Shown here: positions 26,065 to 39,629 of the stretch, piece after piece | How the letters are laid out: the number at the start of each line of letters is the position of its first letter | Position numbering within the stretch: position 1 is the stretch's first letter | Program-made: the position numbers and the translations under genes | Notes under the pieces: model-generated | The model's input: the letters and a program-made list of their open reading frames with translations, nothing else | Told to the model about the DNA's origin: nothing | Databases searched by the model: none | Source of the DNA: Dichetophora obliterata | Lineage: Eukaryota > Arthropoda > Insecta > Diptera > Sciomyzidae | Direction of reading: 5' to 3' | Length of the DNA stretch: 64,000 nucleotides | Assembly: GCA_963920525.1 (NCBI GenBank) | Contig: OY986440.1 | Span: 372,001 to 436,000, forward strand

Positions 26065-29000
26065 AAAAATTCGATAACATGTTAATTTCTTATGTCCTTT
26101 TTTGTGATTTTTTTAAAAAATGTGGTTTTTTCGTCATAACTCCTAAAAATTCGATAACATGTTAATTTCTTATGTCCCTTTTTGTGATTTTTTTTAAAAA
26201 TTTGGTTTTTTCGTCATAACTCCCAAACCATACATCCTACAAGGACAATTTATGCACCAAATTGTTCGTCAAGCCTCTGCCTACAAGACTGCATCCTTGG
26301 AAAAATTCTCAAAATTCGATAACATGTTAATTTCTTATGTCCTTTTTTGTGATTTTTTAAAAAAATGTGGTTTTTTCGTCATAACTCCCAAACCATACAT
26401 CCTACAAGGACAATTTATGCACCAAATTGTTCGTCAAGCCTCTGCCTACAAGACTACATCCTTGGAAAAATTCTCAAAATTCGATAACATGTTAATTTCT
26501 TATGTCCTTTTTTGTGATTTTTTTAAAAAATGTGGTTTTTTCGTCATAACTCCCAAACCATACATCCTACAAGGACAATTTATGCACCAAATTGTTCCTC
26601 AAGCCTCTGCCTACAAGACTGCATCCTTGGAAAAATTCTCAAAATTCGATAACATGTTAATTTCTTATGTCTTTTTTTGTGATTTTTTTAAAAAATGTGG
26701 TTTTTTCGTCATAACTCCCAAACCATACATCCTACAAGGACAATTTATGCACCAAATTGTTCGTCAAGCCTTGCCTACAAGACTGCATCCTTGGAAAAAT
26801 TCTCAAAATTCGATAACATGTTAATTTCTTATGTCCTTTTTTGTGATTTTTTTAAAAAATGTGGTTTTTTCGTCATAACTCCCAAGCCATACATCCTACA
26901 AAGACAATTTATGCACCAAATTGTTCGTCAAGCCTCTGCCTACAAGACTGCATCCTTGGAAAAATTCTAAAAATTCGATAACATGTTAATTTCTTATGTC
27001 CTTTTTTGTGATTTTTTTAAAAAATGTGGTTTTTTCGTCATAACTCCCAAAACATACATCCTACAATGACAATTTATGCACCAAATTGTTTGTCAAGCCT
27101 CTGCCTACAAGACTTCATCCTTGGAAAAATTCTCAAAATTCGATAACATGTTATTTTCTTATGTCCTTTTTTGTGATTTTTTAAAAAAATGTGGTTTTTT
27201 CGTCATAACTCCCAAACCATACATCCTACAAGGACAATTTATGCACCAAATTGTTCGTCAAGCCTCTGCCTACAAGACTGCATCCTTGGAAAAATTCTCA
27301 AAATTCGATAACATGTTAATTTCTTATGTCCTTTTTTGTGATTTTTTTAAAAAATGTGGTTTTTTCGTCATAACTCCCAAACCATACATCCTACAAGGAC
27401 AATTTATGCACCAAATTGTTCGTCAAGCCTCTGCCTACAAGACTGCATCCTTGGAAAAATTCTCAAAATTCGATAACATGTTAATTTCTTATGTCCTTTT
27501 TTGTGATTTTTTTAAAAAATGTGGTTTTTTCGTCATAACTCCCAAACCATACATCCTACAAGGACAATTTATGCACCAAATTGTTCGTCAAGCCTCTGCC
27601 TACAAGACTGCATCCTTGGAAAAATTCTCAAAATTCGATAACATGTTAATTTCTTATGTCCTTTTTTGTGATTTTTTTAAAAAATGTGGTTTTTTCGTCA
27701 TAACTCCCAAACCATACATCCTACAAGGACAATTTATGCACCAAATTGTTCGTCAAGCCTCTGCCTACAAGACTGCATCCTTGGAAAAATTCTCAAAATT
27801 CGATAACATGTTTATTTCTTATGTCCTTTTTTGTGATTTTTTTAAAAAATGTGGTTTTTTCGTCATAACTCCCAAACCATACATCCTACAAGGACAATTT
27901 ATGCACCAAATTGTTCGTCAAGCCTCTGCCTACAAGACTGCATCCTTGGAAAAAATTCTCAAAATTCGATAACATGTTAATTTCTTATGTCCTTTTTTGT
28001 GATTTTTTTAAAAAATGTGGTTTTTTCGTCATAACTCCCAAACCATACATCCTACAAGGACAATTTATGCACAAAATTGTTCGTCAAGCCTCTGCCTACA
28101 AGACTGCATCCTTGGAAAAATTCTCAAAATTCGATAACATGTTAATTTCTTATGTCCTTTTTTGTGATTTTTTTAAAAAATGTGGTTTTTTCGTCATAAC
28201 TCCCAAACCATACATCCTACAAAGATAATTTTTGCACCAAATTGTTCGTCAAGCCTCTGCCTACAAGACTGCATCCTTGGAAAAATTCTCAAAATTCAAT
28301 AACATGTTAATTTCTTATGTCCTTTTTTGTGATTTTTTTAAAAAATGTGGTTTTTTCGTCATAACTCCCAAACCATACATCCTACAAGGACAATTTATGC
28401 ACCAAATTGTTCGTCAAGCCTCTGCCTACAAGACTGCATCCTTGGAAAAATTCTCAAAATTCGATAACATGTTAATTTCTTATGTCCTTTTTTGTGATTT
28501 TTTTAAAAAATGTGGTTTTTTCGTCATAACTCCCAAACCATACATCCTACAAGGACAATTTATGCACCAAATTGTTCGTCAAGCCTCTGCCTACAAGACT
28601 GCATCCTTGGAAAAATTTTCAAAATTGGATAACATGTTAATTTCTTATGTCCTTTTTTGTGATTTTTTTAAAATGTGGTTTTTTCGTCATAACTCTCAAA
28701 CCATACATCCTACAAGGACAATTTATGCACCAAATTGTTCATCAAGCCTCTGCCTACAAGACTGCATCCTTGGAAAAATTCTCAAAATTCGATAACATGT
28801 TAATTTCTTATGTCCGTTTTTGTGATTTTTTAAAAAAATGTTTTTTTTTCGTCATAACTCCCAAACCATACATCCTACAAGGACAATTTATGCACCAAAT
28901 TGTTCGTCAAGCCTCTGCCTACAAGACTGCATCCTTGGAAAAATTCTCAAAATTCGATAACATGTTAATTTCTTATGTCCTTTTTTTGTGATTTTTTTAA

Positions 29001-30200
29001 AAAATGTGGTTTTTTCGTCATAACTCCCAAACCATACATCCTACAAGGACAATTTATGCACCAAATTGTTCGTAAAGCCTCTGCCTACAAGACTGCATCC
29101 TTGGAAAAATTCTCAAAATTCGATAACATGTTAATTTCTTATGTCCTTTTTTGTGATTTTTTAAAAAAATGTGGTTTTTTCGTCATAACTCCCAAACCAT
29201 ACATCCTACAAGGACAATTTATGCACCAAATTGTTCGTCAAGCCTCTGCCTACAAGACTGCATCCTTGGAAAAATTCTCAAAATTCGATAACATGTTAAT
29301 TTCTTATGTCCTTTTTTGTGATTTTTTTAAAAAATGTGGTTTTTTTGTCATAACACCTAAACCATACATCCTACAAGGACAATTTATGCACCAAATTGTT
29401 CGTCAAGCCTCTGCCTACAAGACTGCATCCTTGGAAAAATTCTCAAAATTCGATAACATGTTAATTTCTTATGTCCTTTTTTGTGATTTTTTTAAAAAAT
29501 GTGGTTTTTTCGTCATAACTCCCAAACCATACATCCTACAAGGACAATTTATGCACCAAATTGTTCGTCAAGCCTCTGCCTACAAGACTGCATCCTTGGA
29601 AAAATTCTCAAAATTCGATAACATGTTAATTTCTTATGTCGTTTTTTGTGATTTTTTTAAAAAATGTGGTTTTTTCGTCATAACTCCCAAACCATACATC
29701 CTACAAGGACAACTTATGCACCAAATTGTTCGTCAAGCCTCTGCCTACAAGACTGCATCCTTGGAAAAATTCTCAAAATTCGATAACATGTTAATTTCTT
29801 ATGTCCTTTTTTGTGATTTTTTTAAAAAATGTGGTTTTTTCGTCATAACTCCCAAACCATACATCCTACAAGGACAATTTATGCACCAAATTGTTCGTCA
29901 AGCCTCTGCCTACAAGACTGCATCCTTGGAAAAATTCTCAAAATTCGATAACATGTTAATTTCTTATGTCCTTTTTTGTGATTTTTTTAAAAAATGTGGT
30001 TTTTTCGTCATAACTCCCAAACCATACATCCTACAAGGACAATTTATGCACCAAATTGTTCGTCAAACCTCTGCCTACAAGACTGCATCCTTGGAAAAAT
30101 TCTCAAAATTCGATAACGTGTTCATTTCTTATGTCCTTTTTTGTGATTTTTTTAAAAAATGTGGTTTTTTCGTCATAACTCCCAAACCATACATTCTACA
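25600..30200 (+). repeat. Direct duplication, left copy (offset 5.77-5.93 kb)
   Basis: The order of variant monomers matches 31369-36135: aaatcatac, ggaaaaaatctc, the truncated pair, actacatcc, gttcctcaag, gccttgcctacaag, attctaaaaattcg, acaatgac, atgttattttc and onwards. The offset steps from 5769 to 5934 because the aaacaaatg monomer present in the right copy near 32625 is missing here, a clean loss or gain of one 165-bp monomer. Ends are approximate. Confidence 0.8.
26065..26224 (+). repeat. Pair of 80-bp truncated monomers (site 8)
   Basis: 1974 bp after site 7, but the preceding monomer has full cgtcataactcct and the atttgg variant, as at 2354 and 11083. The type therefore switches between sites 7 and 8. 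Confidence 0.9.
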
Positions 30201-31368
30201 AGGACAATTTATGCACCAAATTGTTCGTCAAGCCTCTGCCTACAAGACTGCATCCTTGGAAAAATTCTCAAAATTCGATAACATGTTAATTTCTTATGTC
30301 CTTTTTTGTGATTTTTTTAAAAAATGTGGTTTTTTCGTCATAACTCCCAAACCATACATCCTACAAGGACAATTTATGCACCAAATTGTTCGTCAAGCCT
30401 CTGCCTACAAGACTGCATCCTTGGAAAAAATTCTCAAAATTCGATAACATGTTAATTTCTTATGTCCTTTTTTGTGATTTTTTTAAAAAATGTGGTTTTT
30501 TCGTCATAACTCCCAAACCATACATCCTACAAGGACAATTTATGCACAAAATTGTTCGTCAAGCCTCTGCCTACAAGACTGCATCCTTGGAAAAATTCTC
30601 AAAATTCGATAACATGTTAATTTCTTATGTCCTTTTTTGTGAATTTTTTAAAAAATGTGGTTTTTTCGTCATAACTCCCAAACCATACATCCTACAAGGA
30701 CAATTTATGCACCAAATTGTTCGTCAAGCCTCTGCCTACAAGACTGCATCCTTGGAAAAATTCTCAAAATTCGATAACATGTTAATTTCTTATGTCCTTT
30801 TTTGTGATTTTTTTAAAAATGTGGTTTTTTTCGTCATAACTCTCAAACCATACATCCTACAAGGACAATTTATGCACCAAATTGTTCATCAAGCCTCTGC
30901 CTACAAGACTGCATCCTTGGAAAAATTCTCAAAATTCGATAACATGTTAATTTCTTATGTCCTTTTTTGTGATTTTTTAAAAAAATTTTGTTTTTTCGTC
31001 ATAACTCCCAAACCATACATCCTACAAGGACAATTTATGCACCAAATTGTTCGTCAAGCCTCTGCCTACAAGACTGCATCCTTGGAAAAATTCTCAAAAT
31101 TCGATAACATGTTAATTTCTTATGTCCTTTTTTGTGATTTTTTTAAAAATGTGGTTTTTTCGTCATAACTCTCAAACCATACATCCTACAAGGACAATTT
31201 ATGCACCAAATTGTTCATCAAGCCTCTGCCTACAAGACTGCATCCTTGGAAAAATTCTCAAAATTCGATAACATGTTAATTTCTTATGTCCTTTTTTGTG
31301 ATTTTTTTAAAAAATGTGGTTTTTTCGTCATAACTCCCAAACCATACATCCTACAAGGACAATTTATG

Positions 31369-34300
31369 CACCAAATTGTTCGTCAAGCCTCTGCCTACAA
31401 GACTGCATCCTTGGAAAAATTCTCAAAATTCGATAACATGTTAATTTCTTATGTCCTTTTTTGTGATTTTTTTAAAAAATGTGGTTTTTTCGTCATAACT
31501 CCCAAATCATACATCCTACAAGGACAATTTATGCACCAAATTGTTCGTCAAGCCTTGCCTACAAGACTGCATCCTTGGAAAAAATCTCAAAATTCGATAA
31601 CATGTTAATTTCTTATGTCCTTTTTTGTGATTTTTTTAAAAAATGTGGTTTTTTTCGTCATAACTCCCAAACCATACATCCTACAAGGACAATTTATGCA
31701 CCAAATTGTTCGTCAAGCCTCTGCCTACAAGACTGCATCCTTGGAAAAATTCTCAAAATTCGATAACATGTTAATTTCTTATGTCCTTTTTTGTGATTTT
31801 TTTAAAAAATTTGGTTTTTTCGTCATAACTCCTAAAAATTCGATAACATGTTAATTTCTTATGTCCTTTTTTGTGATTTTTTTAAAAAATGTGGTTTTTT
31901 CGTCATAACTCCTAAAAATTCGATAACATGTTAATTTCTTATGTCCCTTTTTGTGATTTTTTTTAAAAATTTGGTTTTTTCGTCATAACTCCCAAACCAT
32001 ACATCCTACAAGGACAATTTATGCACCAAATTGTTCGTCAAGCCTCTGCCTACAAGACTGCATCCTTGGAAAAATTCTCAAAATTCGATAACATGTTAAT
32101 TTCTTATGTCCTTTTTTGTGATTTTTTTAAAAAATGTGGTTTTTTCGTCATAACTCCCAAACCATACATCCTACAAGGACAATTTATGCACCAAATTGTT
32201 CGTCAAGCCTCTGCCTACAAGACTACATCCTTGGAAAAATTCTCAAAATTCGATAACATGTTAATTTCTTATGTCCTTTTTTGTGATTTTTTTAAAAAAT
32301 GTGGTTTTTTCGTCATAACTCCCAAACCATACATCCTACAAGGACAATTTATGCACCAAATTGTTCCTCAAGCCTCTGCCTACAAGACTGCATCCTTGGA
32401 AAAATTCTCAAAATTCGATAACATGTTAATTTCTTATGTCTTTTTTTGTGATTTTTTTAAAAAATGTGGTTTTTTCGTCATAACTCCCAAACCATACATC
32501 CTACAAGGACAATTTATGCACCAAATTGTTCGTCAAGCCTTGCCTACAAGACTGCATCCTTGGAAAAATTCTCAAAATTCGATAACATGTTAATTTCTTA
32601 TGTCCTTTTTTGTGATTTTTTAAACAAATGTGGTTTTTTCGTCATAACTCCCAAACCATACATCCTACAAGGACAATTTATGCACCAAATTGTTCGTCAA
32701 GCCTCTGCCTACAAGACTGCATCCTTGGAAAAATTCTCAAAATTCGATAACATGTTAATTTCTTATGTCCTTTTTTGTGATTTTTTTAAAAAATGTGGTT
32801 TTTTCGTCATAACTCCCAAGCCATACATCCTACAAAGACAATTTATGCACCAAATTGTTCGTCAAGCCTCTGCCTACAAGACTGCATCCTTGGAAAAATT
32901 CTAAAAATTCGATAACATGTTAATTTCTTATGTCCTTTTTTGTGATTTTTTTAAAAAATGTGGTTTTTTCGTCATAACTCCCAAAACATACATCCTACAA
33001 TGACAATTTATGCACCAAATTGTTTGTCAAGCCTCTGCCTACAAGACTTCATCCTTGGAAAAATTCTCAAAATTCGATAACATGTTATTTTCTTATGTCC
33101 TTTTTTGTGATTTTTTAAAAAAATGTGGTTTTTTCGTCATAACTCCCAAACCATACATCCTACAAGGACAATTTATGCACCAAATTGTTCGTCAAGCCTC
33201 TGCCTACAAGACTGCATCCTTGGAAAAATTCTCAAAATTCGATAACATGTTAATTTCTTATGTCCTTTTTTGTGATTTTTTTAAAAAATGTGGTTTTTTC
33301 GTCATAACTCCCAAACCATACATCCTACAAGGACAATTTATGCACCAAATTGTTCGTCAAGCCTCTGCCTACAAGACTGCATCCTTGGAAAAATTCTCAA
33401 AATTCGATAACATGTTAATTTCTTATGTCCTTTTTTGTGATTTTTTTAAAAAATGTGGTTTTTTCGTCATAACTCCCAAACCATACATCCTACAAGGACA
33501 ATTTATGCACCAAATTGTTCGTCAAGCCTCTGCCTACAAGACTGCATCCTTGGAAAAATTCTCAAAATTCGATAACATGTTAATTTCTTATGTCCTTTTT
33601 TGTGATTTTTTTAAAAAATGTGGTTTTTTCGTCATAACTCCCAAACCATACATCCTACAAGGACAATTTATGCACCAAATTGTTCGTCAAGCCTCTGCCT
33701 ACAAGACTGCATCCTTGGAAAAATTCTCAAAATTCGATAACATGTTTATTTCTTATGTCCTTTTTTGTGATTTTTTTAAAAAATGTGGTTTTTTCGTCAT
33801 AACTCCCAAACCATACATCCTACAAGGACAATTTATGCACCAAATTGTTCGTCAAGCCTCTGCCTACAAGACTGCATCCTTGGAAAAAATTCTCAAAATT
33901 CGATAACATGTTAATTTCTTATGTCCTTTTTTGTGATTTTTTTAAAAAATGTGGTTTTTTCGTCATAACTCCCAAACCATACATCCTACAAGGACAATTT
34001 ATGCACAAAATTGTTCGTCAAGCCTCTGCCTACAAGACTGCATCCTTGGAAAAATTCTCAAAATTCGATAACATGTTAATTTCTTATGTCCTTTTTTGTG
34101 ATTTTTTTAAAAAATGTGGTTTTTTCGTCATAACTCCCAAACCATACATCCTACAAAGATAATTTATGCACCAAATTGTTCGTCAAGCCTCTGCCTACAA
34201 GACTGCATCCTTGGAAAAATTCTCAAAATTCAATAACATGTTAATTTCTTATGTCCTTTTTTGTGATTTTTTTAAAAAATGTGGTTTTTTCGTCATAACT

Positions 34301-36135
34301 CCCAAACCATACATCCTACAAGGACAATTTATGCACCAAATTGTTCGTCAAGCCTCTGCCTACAAGACTGCATCCTTGGAAAAATTCTCAAAATTCGATA
34401 ACATGTTAATTTCTTATGTCCTTTTTTGTGATTTTTTTAAAAAATGTGGGTTTTTCGTCATAACTCCCAAACCATACATCCTACAAGGACAATTTATGCA
34501 CCAAATTGTTCGTCAAGCCTCTGCCTACAAGACTTCATCCTTGGAAAAATTTTCAAAATTGGATAACATGTTAATTTCTTATGTCCTTTTTTGTGATTTT
34601 TTTAAAAATGTGGTTTTTTCGTCATAACTCTCAAACCATACATCCTACAAGGACAATTTATGCACCAAATTGTTCATCAAGCCTCTGCCTACAAGACTGC
34701 ATCCTTGGAAAAATTCTCAAAATTCGATAACATGTTAATTTCTTATGTCCTTTTTTGTGATTTTTTAAAAAAATGTTTTTTTTTCGTCATAACTCCCAAA
34801 CCATACATCCTACAAGGACAATTTATGCACCAAATTGTTCGTCAAGCCTCTGCCTACAAGACTGCATCCTTGGAAAAATTCTCAAAATTCGATAACATGT
34901 TAATTTCTTATGTCCTTTTTTTGTGATTTTTTTAAAAAATGTGGTTTTTTCGTCATAACTCCCAAACCATACATCCTACAAGGACAATTTATGCACCAAA
35001 TTGTTCGTAAAGCCTCTGCCTACAAGACTGCATCCTTGGAAAAATTCTCAAAATTCGATAACATGTTAATTTCTTATGTCCTTTTTTGTGATTTTTTAAA
35101 AAAATGTGGTTTTTTCGTCATAACTCCCAAACCATACATCCTACAAGGACAATTTATGCACCAAATTGTTCGTCAAGCCTCTGCCTACAAGACTGCATCC
35201 TTGGAAAAATTCTCAAAATTCGATAACATGTTAATTTCTTATGTCCTTTTTTGTGATTTTTTTAAAAAATGTGGTTTTTTTGTCATAACACCTAAACCAT
35301 ACATCCTACAAGGACAATTTATGCACCAAATTGTTCGTCAAGCCTCTGCCTACAAGACTGCATCCTTGGAAAAATTCTCAAAATTCGATAACATGTTAAT
35401 TTCTTATGTCCTTTTTTGTGATTTTTTTAAAAAATGTGGTTTTTTCGTCATAACTCCCAAACCATACATCCTACAAGGACAATTTATGCACCAAATTGTT
35501 CGTCAAGCCTCTGCCTACAAGACTGCATCCTTGGAAAAATTCTCAAAATTCGATAACATGTTAATTTCTTATGTCGTTTTTTGTGATTTTTTTAAAAAAT
35601 GTGGTTTTTTCGTCATAACTCCCAAACCATACATCCTACAAGGACAACTTATGCACCAAATTGTTCGTCAAGCCTCTGCCTACAAGACTGCATCCTTGGA
35701 AAAATTCTCAAAATTCGATAACATGTTAATTTCTTATGTCCTTTTTTGTGATTTTTTTAAAAAATGTGGTTTTTTCGTCATAACTCCCAAACCATACATC
35801 CTACAAGGACAATTTATGCACCAAATTGTTCGTCAAGCCTCTGCCTACAAGACTGCATCCTTGGAAAAATTCTCAAAATTCGATAACATGTTAATTTCTT
35901 ATGTCCTTTTTTGTGATTTTTTTAAAAAATGTGGTTTTTTCGTCATAACTCCCAAACCATACATCCTACAAGGACAATTTATGCACCAAATTGTTCGTCA
36001 AACCTCTGCCTACAAGACTGCATCCTTGGAAAAATTCTCAAAATTCGATAACGTGTTCATTTCTTATGTCCTTTTTTGTGATTTTTTTAAAAATGTGGTT
36101 TTTTCGTCATAACTCCCAAACCATACATTCTACAA
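31369..36135 (+). repeat. Direct duplication, right copy (offset 5.77-5.93 kb)
   Basis: Counterpart of 25600-30200, with one additional monomer (aaacaaatg type) and small homopolymer differences, such as a one-base-shorter A-run near 36090. Downstream of about 36140 the two copies stop matching: the right copy has a second gataacgtgttcatttc monomer that the left lacks. Confidence 0.8.
31834..31993 (+). repeat. Pair of 80-bp truncated monomers (site 9)
   Basis: Copy of site 8 at an offset of 5769 bp, with the same preceding atttgg variant. Confidence 0.9.
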
Positions 36136-37106
36136 GGACAATTTATGCACCAAATTGTTCGTCAAGCCTCTGCCTACAAGACTGCATCCTTGGAAAAATT
36201 CTCAAAATTCGATAACGTGTTCATTTCTTATGTCCTTTTTTGTGATTTTTTTAAAAAATGTGGTTTTTTCGTCATAACTCCCAAACCATACATCCTACAA
36301 GGACAATTTATGCACCAAATTGTTCGTCAAGCCTCTGCCTACAAGACTGCATCCTTGGAAAAATTCTCAAAATTCGATAACATGTTAATTTCTTATGTCC
36401 TTTTTTGTGATTTTTTTAAAAATGTGGTTTTTTCGTCATAACTCTCAAACCATACATCCTACAAGGACAATTTATGCACCAAATTGTTCATCAAGCCTCT
36501 GCCTACAAGACTGCATCCTTGGAAAAATTCTCAAAATTCGATAACATGTTAATTTCTTATGTCCTTTTTTGTGATTTTTTAAAAAAATGTTGTTTTTTCG
36601 TCATAACTCCCAAACCATACATCCTACAAGGACAATTTATGCACCAAATTGTTCGTCAAGCCTCTGCCTACAAGACTGCATCCTTGGAAAAATTCTCAAA
36701 ATTCGATAACATGTTAATTTCTTATGTCCTTTTTTTGTGATTTTTTTAAAAAATGTGGTTTTTTCGTCATAACTCCCAAACCATACATCCTACAAGGACA
36801 ATTTATGCACCAAATTGTTCGTCAAGCCTCTGCCTACAAGACTGCATCCTTGGAAAAATTCTCAAAATTCGATAACATGTTAATTTCTTATGTCCTTTTT
36901 TGTGATTTTTTAAAAAAATGTGGTTTTTCGTCATAACTCCCAAACCATACATCCTACAAGGACAATTTATGCACCAAATTGTTCGTCAAGCCTCTGCCTA
37001 CAAGACTGCATCCTTGGAAAAATTCTCAAAATTCGATAACATGTTAGTTTCTTATGTCCTTTTTTGTGATTTTTTTAAAAAATGTGGTTTTTTCGTCATA
37101 ACTCCT

Positions 37107-37185
37107 AAAAATTCGATAACATGTTAATTTCTTATGTCCCTTTTTGTGATTTTTTTAAAAAATGTGGTTTTTCGTCATAACTCCC
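37107..37185 (+). repeat. Single truncated monomer, 79 bp (site 10)
   Basis: Only one truncated monomer is present here. It shows the actcctaaaaattcg fusion and a one-base loss in the T-run (gtggtttttcg). It has no second member with the atttgg change. Confidence 0.88.
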
Positions 37186-38479
37186 AAACCATACATCCTA
37201 CAAGGACAATTTATGCACCAAATTGTTCGTCAAGCCTCTGCCTACAAGACTGCATCCTTGGAAAAATTCTCAAAATTCGATAACATGTTAATTTCTTATG
37301 TCCTTTTTTGTGATTTTTTTAAAAAATGTGGTTTTTCGTCATAACTCCCAAACCATACATCCTACAAGGACAATTTATGCACCAAATTGTTCGTCAAGCC
37401 TCTGCCTACAAGACTGCATCCTTGGAAAAATTCTCAAAATTCGATAACATGTTAATTTCTTATGTCCTTTTTTGTGATTTTTTTAAAAATGTGGTTTTTT
37501 CGTCATAACTCTCAAACCATACATCCTACAAGGACAATTTATGCACCAAATTGTTCATCAAGCCTCTGCCTACAAGACTGCATCCTTGGAAAAATTCTCA
37601 AAATTCGATAACATGTTAATTTCTTATGTCCTTTTTTGTGATTTTTTTAAAAAATGTGGTTTTTTCGTCATAACTCCCAAACCATACATCCTACAAGGAC
37701 AATTTATGCACCAAATTGTTCGTCAAGCCTCTGCCTACAAGACTGCATCCTTGGAAAAAATTCTCAAAATTCGATAACATGTTAATTTCTTATGTCCTTT
37801 TTTGTGAATTTTTTAAAAAATGTGGTTTTTTCGTCATAACTCCCAAACCATACATCCTACAAAGATAATTTATGCACCAAATTGTTCGTCAAGCCTCTGC
37901 CTACAAGACTGCATCCTTGGAAAAATTCTCAAAATTCAATAACATGTTAATTTCTTATGTCCTTTTTTTGTGATTTTTTTAAAAAATGTGGTTTTTTCGT
38001 CATAACTCCCAAACCATACATCCTACAAGGACAATTTATGCACCAAATTGTTCGTCAAGCCTCTGCCTACAAGACTGCATCCTTGGAAAAATTCTCAAAA
38101 TTCGATAACATGTTAATTTCTTATGTCCTTTTTTGTGATTTTTTTAAAAAATGTGGTTTTTTCGTCATAACTCCCAAACCATACATCCTACAAGGACAAT
38201 TTATGCACCAAATTGTTCGTCAAGCCTCTGCCTACAAGACTGCATCCTTGGAAAAATTCTCAAAATTCGATAACATGTTAATTTCTTATGTCCTTTTTTG
38301 TGATTTTTTTAAAAATGTGGTTTTTTCGTCATAACTCTCAAACCATACATCCTACAAGGACAATTTATGCACCAAATTGTTCATCAAGCCTCTGCCTACA
38401 AGACTGCATCCTTGGAAAAATTCTCAAAATTCGATAACATGTTAATTTCTTATGTCCTTTTTTGTGATTTTTTAAAAAA

Positions 38480-39465
38480 ATGTTGTTTTTCGTCATAACT
38501 CCCAAACCATACATCCTACAAGGACAATTTATGCACCAAATTGTTCGTCAAGCCTCTGCCTACAAGACTGCATCCTTGGAAAAATTCTCAAAATTCGATA
38601 ACATGTTAATTTCTTATGTCCTTTTTTGTGATTTTTTTAAAAATGTGGTTTTTTCGTCATAACTCTCAAACCATACATCCTACAAGGACAATTTATGCAC
38701 CAAATTGTTCATCAAGCCTCTGCCTACAAGACTGCATCCTTGGAAAAATTCTCAAAATTCGATAACATGTTAATTTCTTATGTCCTTTTTTGTGATTTTT
38801 TTAAAAAATGTGGTTTTTTCGTCATAACTCCCAAACCATACATCCTACAAGGACAATTTATGCACCAAATTGTTCGTCAAGCCTCTGCCTACAAGACTGC
38901 ATCCTTGGAAAAATTCTCAAAATTCGATAACATGTTAATTTCTTATGTCCTTTTTTGTGATTTTTTAAAAAAATGTTGTTTTTCGTCATAACTCCCAAAC
39001 CATACATCCTACAAGGACAATTTATGCACCAAATTGTTCGTCAAGCCTCTGCCTACAAGACTGCATCCTTGGAAAAATTCTCAAAATTCGATAACATGTT
39101 AATTTCTTATGTCCTTTTTTGTGATTTTTTTAAAAATGTGGTTTTTTCGTCATAACTCTCAAACCATACATCCTACAAGGACAATTTATGCACCAAATTG
39201 TTCATCAAGCCTCTGCCTACAAGACTGCATCCTTGGAAAAATTCTCAAAATTCGATAACATGTTAATTTCTTATGTCCTTTTTTGTGATTTTTTTAAAAA
39301 ATGTGGTTTTTTCGTCATAACTCCCAAACCATACATCCTACAAGGACAATTTATGCACCAAATTGTTCGTCAAGCCTCTGCCTACAAGACTGCATCCTTG
39401 GAAAAATTCTCAAAATTCGATAACATGTTAATTTCTTATGTCCTTTTTTGTGATTTTTTTAAAAA
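38480..39465 (+). repeat. 493-bp tandem duplication (three monomers)
   Basis: 38480-38972 repeats as 38973-39465. Each copy begins at the gttgtttttcg variant and carries one cataactctc/ttcatcaag monomer. The length is three monomers minus two single-base losses, which both copies share. Confidence 0.85.
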
Positions 39466-39629
39466 ATGTGGTTTTTTCGTCATAACTCCCAAATCATACA
39501 TCCTACAAGGACAATTTATGCACCAAATTGTTCGTCAAGCCTTGCCTACAAGACTGCATCCTTGGAAAAATTCTCAAAATTCGATAACATGTTAATTTCT
39601 TATGTCCTTTTTTGTGATTTTTTAAAAAA

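Larger units (their letters stand above)
36918..39629 (+). repeat. 2.71-kb higher-order unit, first copy
   Basis: This unit is repeated immediately at 39630 with an offset of 2712 bp. Landmarks are the one-base-short T-runs (gtggtttttcg or gttgtttttcg), atgttagtttc, the single truncated monomer at 37107, and several cataactctc/ttcatcaag monomers. It contains an internal 493-bp tandem duplication that the second copy lacks. Confidence 0.85.
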
